From JAIOSF01 sp963677755 (GTDB lineage: Bacteria; Campylobacterota; Campylobacteria; Campylobacterales; Arcobacteraceae), in contig OY782506.1 of NCBI GenBank assembly GCA_963677755.1, forward strand, positions 2,046,001 through 2,110,000: a DNA stretch of 64,000 bases. The letters run 5' to 3'. The position numbers and the translations under genes were made by a program. The notes under the pieces were generated by a model that was not told the DNA's origin, did no database searches, and worked only from the letters and a program-made list of their open reading frames with translations. Below are positions 1-8,767 of the stretch, in pieces (position 1 is the first letter of the stretch; every line of letters begins with the position of its first letter).

Positions 1-1
1 C

Positions 2-937
2 CCAGATTTGGTGATTGTAGCACTTGAAGAAAATATATCTAAAGTAAATCATCCTAATGTAAAAGCTGGTCAACTAGCAATTTTAGAAGCTATAGAAGAA
101 TCAAACTCAAATCTTGTTGTCAATGCACTTGTTGGCTTTTTTGGATTACAACCAACTTTGCGAGCAATACATTGTGGTAAAAAAGTTGCATTAGCAAATA
201 AAGAATCTCTTGTAGTTGCAGGACAATTTATAGATACCTCTTACATAACTCCTATAGATAGTGAGCATTTTGGATTATGGTATATTTTTGATACTACAAA
301 GCCTATGGAAAGCTTGACTGTAACTGCAAGTGGTGGAAGCTTTCGAGATTATCCAATAGAAAAGCTTGCTAATGTAAGCATAAAAGAGGCGCTTAATCAT
401 CCAAATTGGTCTATGGGAAATAAAATCACTATTGATAGTGCAACAATGACGAATAAACTTTTTGAACTGATTGAAGCTAGATGGTTATTTGAGACCACTT
501 CTTGTGATGCGATCATTGAAACTAAATCTATCATACATGCTATGATTAATTACAAAGATGGTAGTACCACAGCCCATTTAGCCAACGCAAATATGCAATT
601 ACCTATTTCCTATGCTATAATGGGAGAGGTAAAAGAACAAATCTTACAACCTATTGACCTTTTAGAACTTCAAAATTTAGAGTTTAAAAAAATAGAAACT
701 CAAAGATATCCTATTTGGGAGATCAAAAATGAGGTGCTTCATAATAAGGATTTAGGAGTAGTTTTAAATGCAGCAAATGAGATAGCTGTTTCAAAATTTT
801 TGCGAGGGGAGATTGGATTTTTAGATATAGCTAAAAAAACTCTTTCCGCTATGAATAAATTCCATAGTCCTACAATAGAATATGTTGATGATATATTTGA
901 ACTGGACAAAGAGGTAAGGAGTTATGTAAATGGATAG
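2..937 (+). CDS. dxr: 1-deoxy-D-xylulose 5-phosphate reductoisomerase, 5'-truncated by window edge
   Basis: Converts DXP to 2-C-methyl-D-erythritol 4-phosphate with NADPH, the committed step of the MEP isoprenoid pathway in the cytoplasm. The reading frame is open to the window edge, so only about the last 311 residues are visible of a family that usually has about 385; the N-terminal NADPH-binding part lies outside. Visible family signatures are ANKESLVVAG, the metal/substrate-site DSEH, ASGGSFR and the GNKITIDSATM block, followed by the C-terminal helical domain. The TTG at nt 8 is internal and not a real start. The stop overlaps the next gene by 8 bp. A later MEP-pathway gene, ispH, lies about 9 kb downstream. 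Confidence 0.97.
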   Translation, partial: PDLVIVALEENISKVNHPNVKAGQLAILEAIEESNSNLVVNALVGFFGLQPTLRAIHCGKKVALANKESLVVAGQFIDTSYITPIDSEHFGLWYIFDTTKPMESLTVTASGGSFRDYPIEKLANVSIKEALNHPNWSMGNKITIDSATMTNKLFELIEARWLFETTSCDAIIETKSIIHAMINYKDGSTTAHLANANMQLPISYAIMGEVKEQILQPIDLLELQNLEFKKIETQRYPIWEIKNEVLHNKDLGVVLNAANEIAVSKFLRGEIGFLDIAKKTLSAMNKFHSPTIEYVDDIFELDKEVRSYVNG

Positions 938-1205
938 TATGATGATACCTTTTATTATGCTTCTTATTGTTACTATTGCACTTGTACTAGAGAGAAGATT
1001 TCATGAAGAAAAAATAGTAAATATTTATGAAGATAAATTTGAGCAATGGAAAGAACACGCAACTTTAGATGAAAATCAATCAAAACCTAAAGAATTAGTA
1101 GGATTATTATTTTTAGAAAATGAAAAATTACATATTGAAGTTTTAGATAACAAAGTAATAGATAGATTAGAGAGAAAAAAATACTCTATAAAACAAAAGG
1201 GATAA
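930..1205 (+). CDS. small membrane-anchored protein of unknown function
   Basis: Unrecognised 91-residue protein. Residues about 5-20 form one hydrophobic segment, followed by a charged cytoplasmic-type part rich in Glu and Lys. The ATG overlaps the end of dxr by 8 bp and the next gene starts 3 bp after the stop, so it is translated within the dxr operon. Its codon use matches its neighbours and the tight coupling supports a real gene. No catalytic motif is visible. Confidence 0.75.
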   Translation: MDSMMIPFIMLLIVTIALVLERRFHEEKIVNIYEDKFEQWKEHATLDENQSKPKELVGLLFLENEKLHIEVLDNKVIDRLERKKYSIKQKG

Positions 1206-1208
1206 TCT

Positions 1209-1643
1209 ATGAAAGCTCTATATATTTTATTGGTAATTGTTAATCTTTTATTAGCAAATAAACTTACAAAAAGTGGTGATTATGTTATAGATGATGCCAA
1301 TAAACTTATGTGGCAAGACACCTATGATAATGTTAAATATAGATTTACTCAAGATGAGGCACAAGAGTATTGTAATTCTCTTGTTTTAAGTGGCTTTTCT
1401 AATTGGCGATTACCAACAGTTGAAAACTATAAAACTATTATAGATAAAACAAGAACAAGAGAAGAACTTATGATAAAGAAAGCTTTTAAATATATATTAC
1501 CTGAAAATTACTGGACTGGTGATAGAACTTGGATAAGAAACTTTGGACTTTATGGATATTATGTTTTTTTTAAAAGTGGTTCTATATACTATCAAAATCG
1601 AACCTATAAAAAATTTGTACGATGTGTAAGAGAGATTAAATAA
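1209..1643 (+). CDS. DUF1566 (Lcl C-terminal-like) domain secreted protein
   Basis: 144 residues. A short hydrophobic N-terminus (about residues 3-16) looks like a signal peptide, without a clear lipobox Cys. The rest has the DUF1566 pattern: LMWQD near residue 35, then NWRLPT near residue 62, and a C-terminal FVRCVR. These are the hallmark W/RLP/RCVR elements of the family, which is common in secreted proteins of Campylobacterota and has no settled function. The stop overlaps the next start (TAATG). The region between the RLP motif and the C-terminus is short, so this is a minimal single-domain version. Confidence 0.8.
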   Translation: MKALYILLVIVNLLLANKLTKSGDYVIDDANKLMWQDTYDNVKYRFTQDEAQEYCNSLVLSGFSNWRLPTVENYKTIIDKTRTREELMIKKAFKYILPENYWTGDRTWIRNFGLYGYYVFFKSGSIYYQNRTYKKFVRCVREIK

Positions 1644-2185
1644 TGAAAAAAAAAGTTTTAATATTACATGGTTGGGGTGGAAGTTCTGAACCTCATTGGC
1701 AGTTGTGGTTAAGCAATGCACTCCCAAAAGATAAATACGAAGTTTCATTTCCATCTTTTCCAAATAAAGATTTCCCAGATTTTAACAAATGGTTACATTT
1801 TTTAAAAGAGGAGTTTGATAGGTTTCAACCTGATATTGTAGTATGTCACTCATTAGCAAATATTTTATGGTTTCATTTTGTTGAAAAATTCTCTATTAAA
1901 GAGATAGAGAAACTGATGCTTGTAGCCCCCGTACGAAAAGATTGTAAAATTGAAGAGTTACAAACATTTTTTCCCTATCCTATCCCTAAAGACTTAAAAT
2001 CAAAAGAGATAATTATGGTTGGAAGTGATAATGATATATATCTTAATGTGGAAGAAGCTATAGAACTTCAAAGTCAACTTAATGTTGGACTTAAAATACT
2101 AGAAGATGCAGGACATATCAATGCGGACAGTGGCTTTGGAGAACTTCCTTGTGCAGTAGATTGGATACAAAGAGAAATTGTATAG
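1643..2185 (+). CDS. RBBP9/YdeN-type alpha/beta serine hydrolase
   Basis: 180-residue single-domain alpha/beta hydrolase. The N-terminal strand leads into LHGWGGSS (8-15), typical of the RBBP9/YdeN family oxyanion region. The nucleophile elbow is CHSLAN with Ser70. A probable acid is Asp129 or Asp131 in the GSDND stretch, and the catalytic His is His158 in AGHIN. Length matches the family (about 180-190). The natural substrate of such small hydrolases is generally unknown. It begins on the stop of the previous gene and ends one base before tsaD, so it is in the same transcript. Confidence 0.88.
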   Translation: MKKKVLILHGWGGSSEPHWQLWLSNALPKDKYEVSFPSFPNKDFPDFNKWLHFLKEEFDRFQPDIVVCHSLANILWFHFVEKFSIKEIEKLMLVAPVRKDCKIEELQTFFPYPIPKDLKSKEIIMVGSDNDIYLNVEEAIELQSQLNVGLKILEDAGHINADSGFGELPCAVDWIQREIV

Positions 2186-3190
2186 ATGATATTAAGTATA
2201 GAATCAAGTTGCGATGATAGTAGTATCGCAATCACAGAGATAAAAACAAAAAAACTAATATTTCATAAAAAAATATCACAAGAGTTACAACACAGTGTTT
2301 ATGGTGGAGTTGTACCTGAACTTGCAGCCAGACTTCATATAGAAGCTTTACCAAAAATACTAGAAGAGTGTATTGCTTATTTTGATAAACTCAAAGCAAT
2401 CGCTGTAACAAATGCCCCAGGACTTTCTGTAACTTTAACTGAAGGGGTAACGATGGCAAAAGCTTTAAGTATAAGTTTAAACTTGCCACTTATTGCAGTT
2501 AATCATCTTAAAGGTCATATCTATTCACTTTTTATAGAAAAAGAAGAGCAATTCCCTTGTACAATTTTACTAGTTTCAGGTGGTCATACACAACTTATAG
2601 AAGCTACAAGTTTTAATGATATGAAAATTATTGGTACAACTATTGATGATAGTTTTGGAGAAAGCTTTGATAAGGTTTCAAAGATGTTAGGTCTTGGATA
2701 TCCAGGTGGTCCAGTTGTGCAAGAAAAATCTCTACAGGGGGACAATACTACATATAACTTCCCAATTCCACTAAGACAAAGTCCAAATATAGAATTTAGT
2801 TACAGTGGACTTAAAAATGCAGTACGAATAGCTATTGAAAAAGAGAAAAATAATAATAATTTAAATGAACAAATAATGTCAAATATTTGTGCAAGCTTCC
2901 AGTCTACTGCCGTTGCCCATATACTTATGAAACTCAAAAAATATTTTAAAACAAATCCACCAACAACATTGGCAATCGTTGGGGGAGCAAGTGCAAATAT
3001 TGAATTACGAAATTCAATTGAAAACCTATGTAAAAAATATGATGCTCAACTATTACTGAGTTCTTTAGAGTTTTGTAGTGATAATGCTGCTATGATAGGA
3101 CGAGTTGCCGTAGAACAATATCTTCAAAATGATTTTGTATCTTATGAAGATATTGATGTACAAAGTAGAATAAAAGAGAAAAATTTTTAA
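2186..3190 (+). CDS. tsaD: tRNA N6-threonylcarbamoyladenosine transferase TsaD
   Basis: Transfers the threonylcarbamoyl group to A37 of ANN-decoding tRNAs, working with TsaB, TsaE and TsaC, none of which is in this window. 334 residues, the normal length. The N-terminal ASKHA-fold motif is ESSCDD (6-11). The metal ligands are the HxxxH pair His107/His111 (NHLKGH) and Asp299 in CSDNAAM. The GGASAN stretch is the C-terminal nucleotide-binding element. The ATG directly follows the stop of the hydrolase gene. Confidence 0.98.
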   Translation: MILSIESSCDDSSIAITEIKTKKLIFHKKISQELQHSVYGGVVPELAARLHIEALPKILEECIAYFDKLKAIAVTNAPGLSVTLTEGVTMAKALSISLNLPLIAVNHLKGHIYSLFIEKEEQFPCTILLVSGGHTQLIEATSFNDMKIIGTTIDDSFGESFDKVSKMLGLGYPGGPVVQEKSLQGDNTTYNFPIPLRQSPNIEFSYSGLKNAVRIAIEKEKNNNNLNEQIMSNICASFQSTAVAHILMKLKKYFKTNPPTTLAIVGGASANIELRNSIENLCKKYDAQLLLSSLEFCSDNAAMIGRVAVEQYLQNDFVSYEDIDVQSRIKEKNF

Positions 3191-3206
3191 AGATTAGGGG
3201 TATTTC

Positions 3207-4253
3207 ATGACACTTTTATTTATATATTTTTTTATTGCAGTTGGTATCTCTTTTTTATGTTCAATACTTGAAGCTGTAATACTCTCAACAACTCCAACCT
3301 ATATTCAAGTTATAAAAAATTCTAAACCTAAAATTGGAAAGCAACTTGAAAAGCAGAAAAAGAATATCGATAAATCTATTGGAGCTATTCTAACTTTAAA
3401 CACTTTTGCACATACTTTAGGTGCAGCTGGAGTTGGTGCTGAGGCAGTAAAGATATTTGGTGAAGAATATATGTTTTATATCTCTGCAGTTTTAACTATT
3501 CTTATTTTAGTATTTTCTGAAATTATCCCAAAAACTATTGGTGCATACTATTGGAAAGAGTTAAGTGGTATAAGTTCTTTTTTTATAGCATTTTTAGTAT
3601 TTATCACCTATCCTCTTTTAGTTCTTATGGAGTTTATTACAAAAGCAATTGCAAAAGATAAAGGGAAAAACTCTATTACAAAAGATGAACTTGAAGCAAC
3701 TGTTGCCATGGGTGAAGAAGCTGGGATACTTAAAGCAAAAGAACTTCATATAATAGAAAATATTTTTGACCTTAGAGATATAAAAGTAAAAGATATTTAT
3801 ACACCAAGAAATGTGCTGTTTTCTCTTTCGGAAGAACTATTGTTAGAAAGCTTAACTAAATTAGATAAAACTCTTATAGAATTAGAAAAACTAAAAGAAT
3901 ATTCTAGAATACCAATATACAAAAAAGATATAGATGATATAGTGGGGGTTATTTTTTCAAAAGAGTATTTTTATGAATTTATAGAAAATAAACTAAATAA
4001 TAAAAATGATATTATAAAATCTGTATTTAAAGTAAATAAAAATATCCCTCTGTCTAAACTTTTAGATCTTTTTATTTCAAGAAAAGAACATCTTTTTATT
4101 GTAGTTGACAACTATGATCAAACAGCAGGAATAGTAACCCTTGAAGATGCGATAGAAACACTTCTAGGCTTAGAAATTATGGATGAATTTGATAACAATA
4201 TAAATATGAGAGAATTAGCAAAAAATTTAAAAGTATTAAAAAATACTCTTTAA
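3207..4253 (+). CDS. CNNM/DUF21-CBS membrane protein (hemolysin C/CorC-like)
   Basis: 348 residues. The N-terminal DUF21 transmembrane domain (about residues 1-145, three to four membrane segments) contains the family signature SEIIPKT. A CBS-pair region follows (about 190-325), with the usual E-x-x-T-P-R equivalent written IYTPRN and ending in TLEDAIETLLG. Relatives (CNNM, YfjD, CorB/MpfA) take part in magnesium or cobalt export. The C-terminal CorC_HlyC domain of full-length members is absent, giving the short form common in Campylobacterota. A good ribosome site (AGGGG) lies before the ATG. It converges on the minus-strand gene 8 bp downstream. Confidence 0.9.
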   Translation: MTLLFIYFFIAVGISFLCSILEAVILSTTPTYIQVIKNSKPKIGKQLEKQKKNIDKSIGAILTLNTFAHTLGAAGVGAEAVKIFGEEYMFYISAVLTILILVFSEIIPKTIGAYYWKELSGISSFFIAFLVFITYPLLVLMEFITKAIAKDKGKNSITKDELEATVAMGEEAGILKAKELHIIENIFDLRDIKVKDIYTPRNVLFSLSEELLLESLTKLDKTLIELEKLKEYSRIPIYKKDIDDIVGVIFSKEYFYEFIENKLNNKNDIIKSVFKVNKNIPLSKLLDLFISRKEHLFIVVDNYDQTAGIVTLEDAIETLLGLEIMDEFDNNINMRELAKNLKVLKNTL

Positions 4254-4261
4254 TATAAATT

Positions 4262-4993
4262 TTAAATTTTTTGTGGTTTTATAACTTCCCTAGAAAAAAC
4301 TTTATTAATAGCTTCAGGCACTATTGTTTTTAATTTTCCAAAATTGATAGGATGAAAAAATCTTGTATACTCAAAACTCCCCTCTTCATCTCTAACACCA
4401 TCATACACAAAACCTATCTCTTTGTTTTGTTTTTTAGCCCATTGTGCTATATTTGAAGCATAAAGTGACGAGTTTGTATGTGACTTATCAAACTTATGTC
4501 CCCAAGCAAAAAAGATAAACTTTCCATTGTAACTTATATTTTTATAGTCATGATAATTATCTTTTTTAGCAAATACAGTAAGTTGATTTGTATTTAATTT
4601 CTCTAAATCCATCTCAAAAACTTCTATTGCTGAAGTTGGTTGAATATCTTCTTTATTATAGTTAAAAAGATATTTTACCTCTACAAGTTTTCCTTGATAT
4701 TTTTGCTTAATAGCTTTTGCTACAATTCTTACTTGATCTTCAAGTTCTAAAGGGTGAAACTTATCATCAAATTTAAAATCTTGATAAGCTAACTTTTCAC
4801 TTTTTTTATATCCAAGTGGAGCTGTAAATGGATTATATAAAAATATTGTCCCTACAACATTTTTATTTTTCTTTTTTAATAATAATTCTAATTCTTCTAC
4901 ATTTATCTCTTCATCAGTTAAAGGGATATATACATATGTTTTTACAATATATTCTAAATCATGAACTGTTTTTATTTTTCCAAAAACTTGCAT
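4262..4993 (-). CDS. conserved hypothetical protein
   Basis: 243-residue soluble protein that I do not recognise. It has no signal peptide or membrane segment. A hydrophobic strand at IFFAWG near residue 165, followed by SLYASNIAQWAKK, suggests a Rossmann-like or restriction-fold core, but no catalytic motif can be assigned. It shares its last base with the start of the HIT gene, so the two are co-transcribed from the divergent region before pheS. Codon use is like its neighbours. Confidence 0.75.
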   Translation of the reverse strand: MQVFGKIKTVHDLEYIVKTYVYIPLTDEEINVEELELLLKKKNKNVVGTIFLYNPFTAPLGYKKSEKLAYQDFKFDDKFHPLELEDQVRIVAKAIKQKYQGKLVEVKYLFNYNKEDIQPTSAIEVFEMDLEKLNTNQLTVFAKKDNYHDYKNISYNGKFIFFAWGHKFDKSHTNSSLYASNIAQWAKKQNKEIGFVYDGVRDEEGSFEYTRFFHPINFGKLKTIVPEAINKVFSREVIKPQKI

Positions 4994-5319
4994 TAATTTA
5001 TACTACCTAGTTGCTCACCTGCTAAAAGATGAAAATGGATATGCCCAACCTCTTGACCACCATTTTGTCCAATATTTGTAATTAATCTATAACCATCACT
5101 TTTCACCCCAAGAGTTAAAGCTACTTCTTGTATAAATGTGGTCATCTCTGCCATAATATTTGGAGTGAGTTCATTAAACGATTGTACATGTACTTTTGGT
5201 ATGATAAGCACATGAATTTTTGCTTGTGGACTTATATCTTCAAAAGCTAAAAAATTATCATTTTCTAATACTGTTTTATTTGGTATCTCACCTTCAATTA
5301 TTTTACAAAATATACACAT
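4993..5319 (-). CDS. HIT-family nucleotide hydrolase (HinT-like)
   Basis: Histidine-triad purine nucleoside phosphoramidase or related hydrolase. 108 residues, slightly shorter than HinT (about 115). The N-terminal CIFCKI with Cys2 and Cys5, plus His44, is the frequent zinc site of the family. The catalytic triad HxHxH is His93-His95-His97 in GHIHFH. The start ATG has an AAGGA site just upstream. It is the first gene of a two-gene minus-strand unit. Confidence 0.96.
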   Translation of the reverse strand: MCIFCKIIEGEIPNKTVLENDNFLAFEDISPQAKIHVLIIPKVHVQSFNELTPNIMAEMTTFIQEVALTLGVKSDGYRLITNIGQNGGQEVGHIHFHLLAGEQLGSIN

Positions 5320-5348
5320 CTCTTTTTCCTTCTTTTTTCATATTTGTA

Positions 5349-5354
5349 AGTATA
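5349..5354 (-). promoter_or_regulatory. candidate -10 box for the HIT gene
   Basis: On the minus strand, TATACT lies about 30 bp before the HIT start codon. It would give a leader of roughly 20 nt. No convincing -35 box is seen, as is usual for Campylobacterota promoters. Position and sequence only. Confidence 0.4.
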
Positions 5355-5378
5355 ACCAAACTATAATAAATGTTTAAG

Positions 5379-5384
5379 TATAAT
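5379..5384 (+). promoter_or_regulatory. -10 box (TATAAT) for pheST
   Basis: A perfect TATAAT in the divergent HIT/pheS intergenic region. Transcription would start near nt 5391, just before the hairpin at 5399-5419, and give a leader of about 45 nt. No -35 consensus is present at the right spacing; the upstream DNA is A/T-rich. Confidence 0.6.
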
Positions 5385-5398
5385 CCCCCAATTATAAA

Positions 5399-5419
5399 GG
5401 TCTATAAATTAAATAGACC
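5399..5419 (+). promoter_or_regulatory. hairpin in the pheS 5' leader
   Basis: GGTCTAT and ATAGACC form a perfect 7-bp stem around the 7-nt loop AAATTAA. It ends 5 bp before the AGGAGA ribosome site of pheS and would sit at the very 5' end of the transcript from the TATAAT box. There is no T-run after it, so it is unlikely to be a terminator. It may protect the 5' end or affect translation of pheS. Confidence 0.5.
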
Positions 5420-5435
5420 CCTTTAGGAGATACAT

Positions 5436-6446
5436 TTGAAAGAATGGATAGATAAAATAAATAATGCCGTTTCATTGGAAGAATTAGAGCAATATAGAGT
5501 TGATATTTTAGGTAAAAAAGGTATTTTAACTTTAGAGTTTGTAAAGATGAAAGATATCCCAAATACTGAAAAAAAACTATTTGCTCAAAATTTAAATAAT
5601 AATAAAGCAGAAATAAATAATGCACTAGAAGCACAAAAAACTATTCTCATGGCACAAGAATTAGAAAAAGAACTTGAAGCTGAAAAAATTGATGTAACAA
5701 AATTTACACCAAGTTTAAATACTGGTGCGTATCACCCTGTGTCTGATACATTAAACCAAATTACAACTTATTTTCAAAATCTAAATTTTAGTGTTGAAGA
5801 GGGTCCTTTAGTTGAAGATGATTTTCATAATTTTGAAGCTTTAAATCTTCCTGCATACCATCCAGCTAGAGATATGCAAGATACATTTTATTGTAATGAT
5901 GGTGCTGTATTAAGAACCCATACAAGTCCAGTTCAAATAAGAACAATGATGGAGCAAAAACCGCCTATTCGAATGATAGCACCTGGTACTGTTTTTAGAA
6001 AAGATTTTGATATTACTCATACTCCTATGTTCCATCAAATTGAGGGACTTGTTGTAGAAAAAGAAGGTGTAGTATCTTTTGCAAATTTAAAGTTTGTTAT
6101 GGAAGAGTTCTTACATCATATGTTTGGAGAGGTTGAAGTACGATTTAGACCCTCTTTTTTCCCGTTTACTGAACCATCTGCTGAAGTTGATATTAGCTGT
6201 ATCTTTTGTAAAGACAAATCAACAGGAAAATCATGTGGATGTAGAGTATGTTCTCATACAGGTTGGCTTGAAGTATTAGGCTGTGGAATAGTCGATGAAA
6301 ATGTATTTAAAGCAGTTGGATATGAAAATGTAAGTGGATATGCATTTGGTTTAGGGATTGAAAGATTTGCAATGCTTATCCATAAAATTGGAGATTTACG
6401 ATCTTTATTTGAAAGCGATATTAGACTATTAGGACAATTTAAATGA
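5436..6446 (+). CDS. pheS: phenylalanine-tRNA ligase alpha subunit
   Basis: Catalytic subunit of the (alpha-beta)2 class II synthetase that charges tRNA-Phe. 336 residues, normal. An N-terminal coiled-coil tRNA-binding arm covers about residues 1-85. Class II motif 2 is around PGTVFRKDFD, and motif 3 is GLGIER (305-310). The start is TTG at 5436, supported by AGGAGA six bases upstream and by alignment of the N-terminal coiled coil; no ATG fits. It overlaps pheT by 4 bp (ATGA), implying coupled translation of the two subunits. Confidence 0.97.
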   Translation: MKEWIDKINNAVSLEELEQYRVDILGKKGILTLEFVKMKDIPNTEKKLFAQNLNNNKAEINNALEAQKTILMAQELEKELEAEKIDVTKFTPSLNTGAYHPVSDTLNQITTYFQNLNFSVEEGPLVEDDFHNFEALNLPAYHPARDMQDTFYCNDGAVLRTHTSPVQIRTMMEQKPPIRMIAPGTVFRKDFDITHTPMFHQIEGLVVEKEGVVSFANLKFVMEEFLHHMFGEVEVRFRPSFFPFTEPSAEVDISCIFCKDKSTGKSCGCRVCSHTGWLEVLGCGIVDENVFKAVGYENVSGYAFGLGIERFAMLIHKIGDLRSLFESDIRLLGQFK

Positions 6447-8767
6447 TTATAACAAGAAGATGGCTACAAGAATATATTGATATTATTAAATTAAGCACAC
6501 AAACTATTTGTGATGCTTTAAATTCTATTGGATTAGAGGTTGATAGTAGTAAAAGAATACTTATTCCAAATGGCGTTGTTATTGGGAAAGTTGAAAGTTG
6601 CGAAAAACACCCAGATGCAGATAAACTGAATATTTGTCAAGTAAATATTGGGAATAAAGTTGAACAAATAGTGTGTGGTGCTAAAAATGTGGCAGAGGGG
6701 CAATATGTTCCAGTTGCTACTGTTGGTGCTGTTTTAGGTAAAAACTTTGTTATTAAAAAAGCAAAACTACGAGGTGTAGAATCAAATGGTATGATTTGTA
6801 GTTCTACAGAGATTGGTTTGCCTAAAATAAATGATGGAATTATGGAACTAGATGATTCTATTGGTAAATTAGTTATTGGGAAAGAGCTTAATGAATACTC
6901 TTTAATTAACGATGAGATAATAGAGATAGAACTTACTGCAAATAGAGGTGACTGTTTAAGTATCAATGGAGTTGCGAGAGAGCTAAGTACCTACTTCAAT
7001 ATTTCAATGAAAAACATTGACCCAATTGTAAATACTAACAATAAAGGAATTGGTCAAGTTTTTGATGTAATATATGACACAAATTGTCAATCAAGTTTAA
7101 TTTACAAAGCAGCAGATATTAAACAATTTTCTTTAAAGCTACTTCATAAATTAAGAGTTGCAACAATAGATAAACTAAAAAGTACAGATATTGAAACAGC
7201 TATGGCATATGCAACTCATACTTCAGGGGTTCTTATCAATGTTTATACCAAAGCTGCAGCTTATACACAAGATAGTGAACTTGTTACTTTAAAAGTAATT
7301 CAAGATAAAGAGGGATTTGATACGGTTCAAGGAGAGGTGCTTTTAAGTACTATTGGAGTAGATGCTGGAAAAGTTGAAAATATTTGTGATGAAGTTTTAA
7401 TAGAAGCTAGCTATATTGACCCAACTTATCTTGCACAAACTGTTTTTGATAAGAAAAAAGAAACAGGTGATATTTACTATAGAGCTTCAAGAGGAAGTGA
7501 ACCAAACTTAGAATTTGGGATTGATGCAATTACTACTTTATTGTCACAAAATGGTGCAACTATTTATAATGGAAGTAAAAACTTTATTAATGATATAAAA
7601 CAAAATACAATTAATATCAATAATAAACAACTTAATAAAATCATAGGTCAAGATATAGAACCAAGTAAAGTAAGTCAAATACTTACATCTCTTGGTTTTT
7701 TTGTAAAACAAGATGGTCAAGATACAATAAATGTAACTATCCCCTCTTTTAGACATGATGTACAAAATATTGCAGATATTACAGAAGAGGTTGTGAGAAT
7801 TATTGGAATTGATCAAATTCAATCAAAACCACTTTTAATTCAAGAACTTAATAATATCAATGAAAGTTCAAATACTTTACAAGTAAAAAATCATATCAGA
7901 TCACAAGCTATAGCAAATGGCTTTTTTGAAACTATCTCTTATGTATTTACAAATAAAGAGTTATTAGAAAAATATAATTTCCCAATTGTTAATAATAAAA
8001 AAGATATTTTAAATCCAATAGTAAATGAACTAAATACTTTTAGAACAACATTAAGTTTAAATCTAGTACAAGCAGTTGCTCACAATGTAAAACAAGGATT
8101 TAAATCTATTGCATTATTTGAATCAGGTATTGTATTTGACAAAAGTAGAAATGAGATAAAAAAAATCGGATTTATATTTAGTGGTGAAGAGGAAAATCCT
8201 GCAATTCAAAATAATGCAAAACCAAAAAATATAGATTTATTTAATTTTAGTAATAAAATAGCTAATATAATTGGTGATTTTGAATTACAACCTATGAAAA
8301 AAATTATAAGTGATTTTGTACATCCATACCAAAATGCAACAATTGTTAAAAATGGGAAAAATATAGGTATTTTATATAAACTACATCCTACAGTAGCAGA
8401 TGATTTTGATATTTCAAAAGATACTTTTATTGCTCAATTAAATTTAGACTCACTTAAAAAAGAGACTATAATAGCTTCTAACATCTCTAAATTCCAAGCT
8501 TCAAGAAGAGATTTAAGTGTGATTGCACCTAAAGACTTAGAGTATAAAGAGATAAAAAAAGTTATTAAATCATTGAGAATTAAAGAGATTAAACAATTTA
8601 ATCTTGTAGATATTTATAGTGATGAGAAACTAGATAATAATGAAAGTCTTACTATTAGATTTATATTACAATCTGAAACTAAAACATTTGAAGAGAGTGA
8701 TATTAATACTATTATGGACAAAATTTTAATAAAATTACAAGAAGAGTTACATATAGGTTTAAGATAA
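6443..8767 (+). CDS. pheT: phenylalanine-tRNA ligase beta subunit
   Basis: Non-catalytic subunit that binds tRNA and edits mischarged Tyr. 774 residues, normal. An EMAP/OB tRNA-binding domain comes first (about 40-150, with HPDADKLNICQV and NGMICS), then the B3/4 editing domain (roughly 210-370), B5 (about 390-460), the catalytic-like core, and a C-terminal FDX-ACB anticodon-binding domain beginning near SRRDLSVI. It is translationally coupled to pheS by a 4-bp overlap, and its stop overlaps aroA by one base. Confidence 0.97.
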   Translation: MIITRRWLQEYIDIIKLSTQTICDALNSIGLEVDSSKRILIPNGVVIGKVESCEKHPDADKLNICQVNIGNKVEQIVCGAKNVAEGQYVPVATVGAVLGKNFVIKKAKLRGVESNGMICSSTEIGLPKINDGIMELDDSIGKLVIGKELNEYSLINDEIIEIELTANRGDCLSINGVARELSTYFNISMKNIDPIVNTNNKGIGQVFDVIYDTNCQSSLIYKAADIKQFSLKLLHKLRVATIDKLKSTDIETAMAYATHTSGVLINVYTKAAAYTQDSELVTLKVIQDKEGFDTVQGEVLLSTIGVDAGKVENICDEVLIEASYIDPTYLAQTVFDKKKETGDIYYRASRGSEPNLEFGIDAITTLLSQNGATIYNGSKNFINDIKQNTININNKQLNKIIGQDIEPSKVSQILTSLGFFVKQDGQDTINVTIPSFRHDVQNIADITEEVVRIIGIDQIQSKPLLIQELNNINESSNTLQVKNHIRSQAIANGFFETISYVFTNKELLEKYNFPIVNNKKDILNPIVNELNTFRTTLSLNLVQAVAHNVKQGFKSIALFESGIVFDKSRNEIKKIGFIFSGEEENPAIQNNAKPKNIDLFNFSNKIANIIGDFELQPMKKIISDFVHPYQNATIVKNGKNIGILYKLHPTVADDFDISKDTFIAQLNLDSLKKETIIASNISKFQASRRDLSVIAPKDLEYKEIKKVIKSLRIKEIKQFNLVDIYSDEKLDNNESLTIRFILQSETKTFEESDINTIMDKILIKLQEELHIGLR

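Noticed and set aside
5399..5419. Terminator for transcription coming from upstream
   Set aside because: The upstream gene runs in the opposite direction and there is no T-run after the stem.
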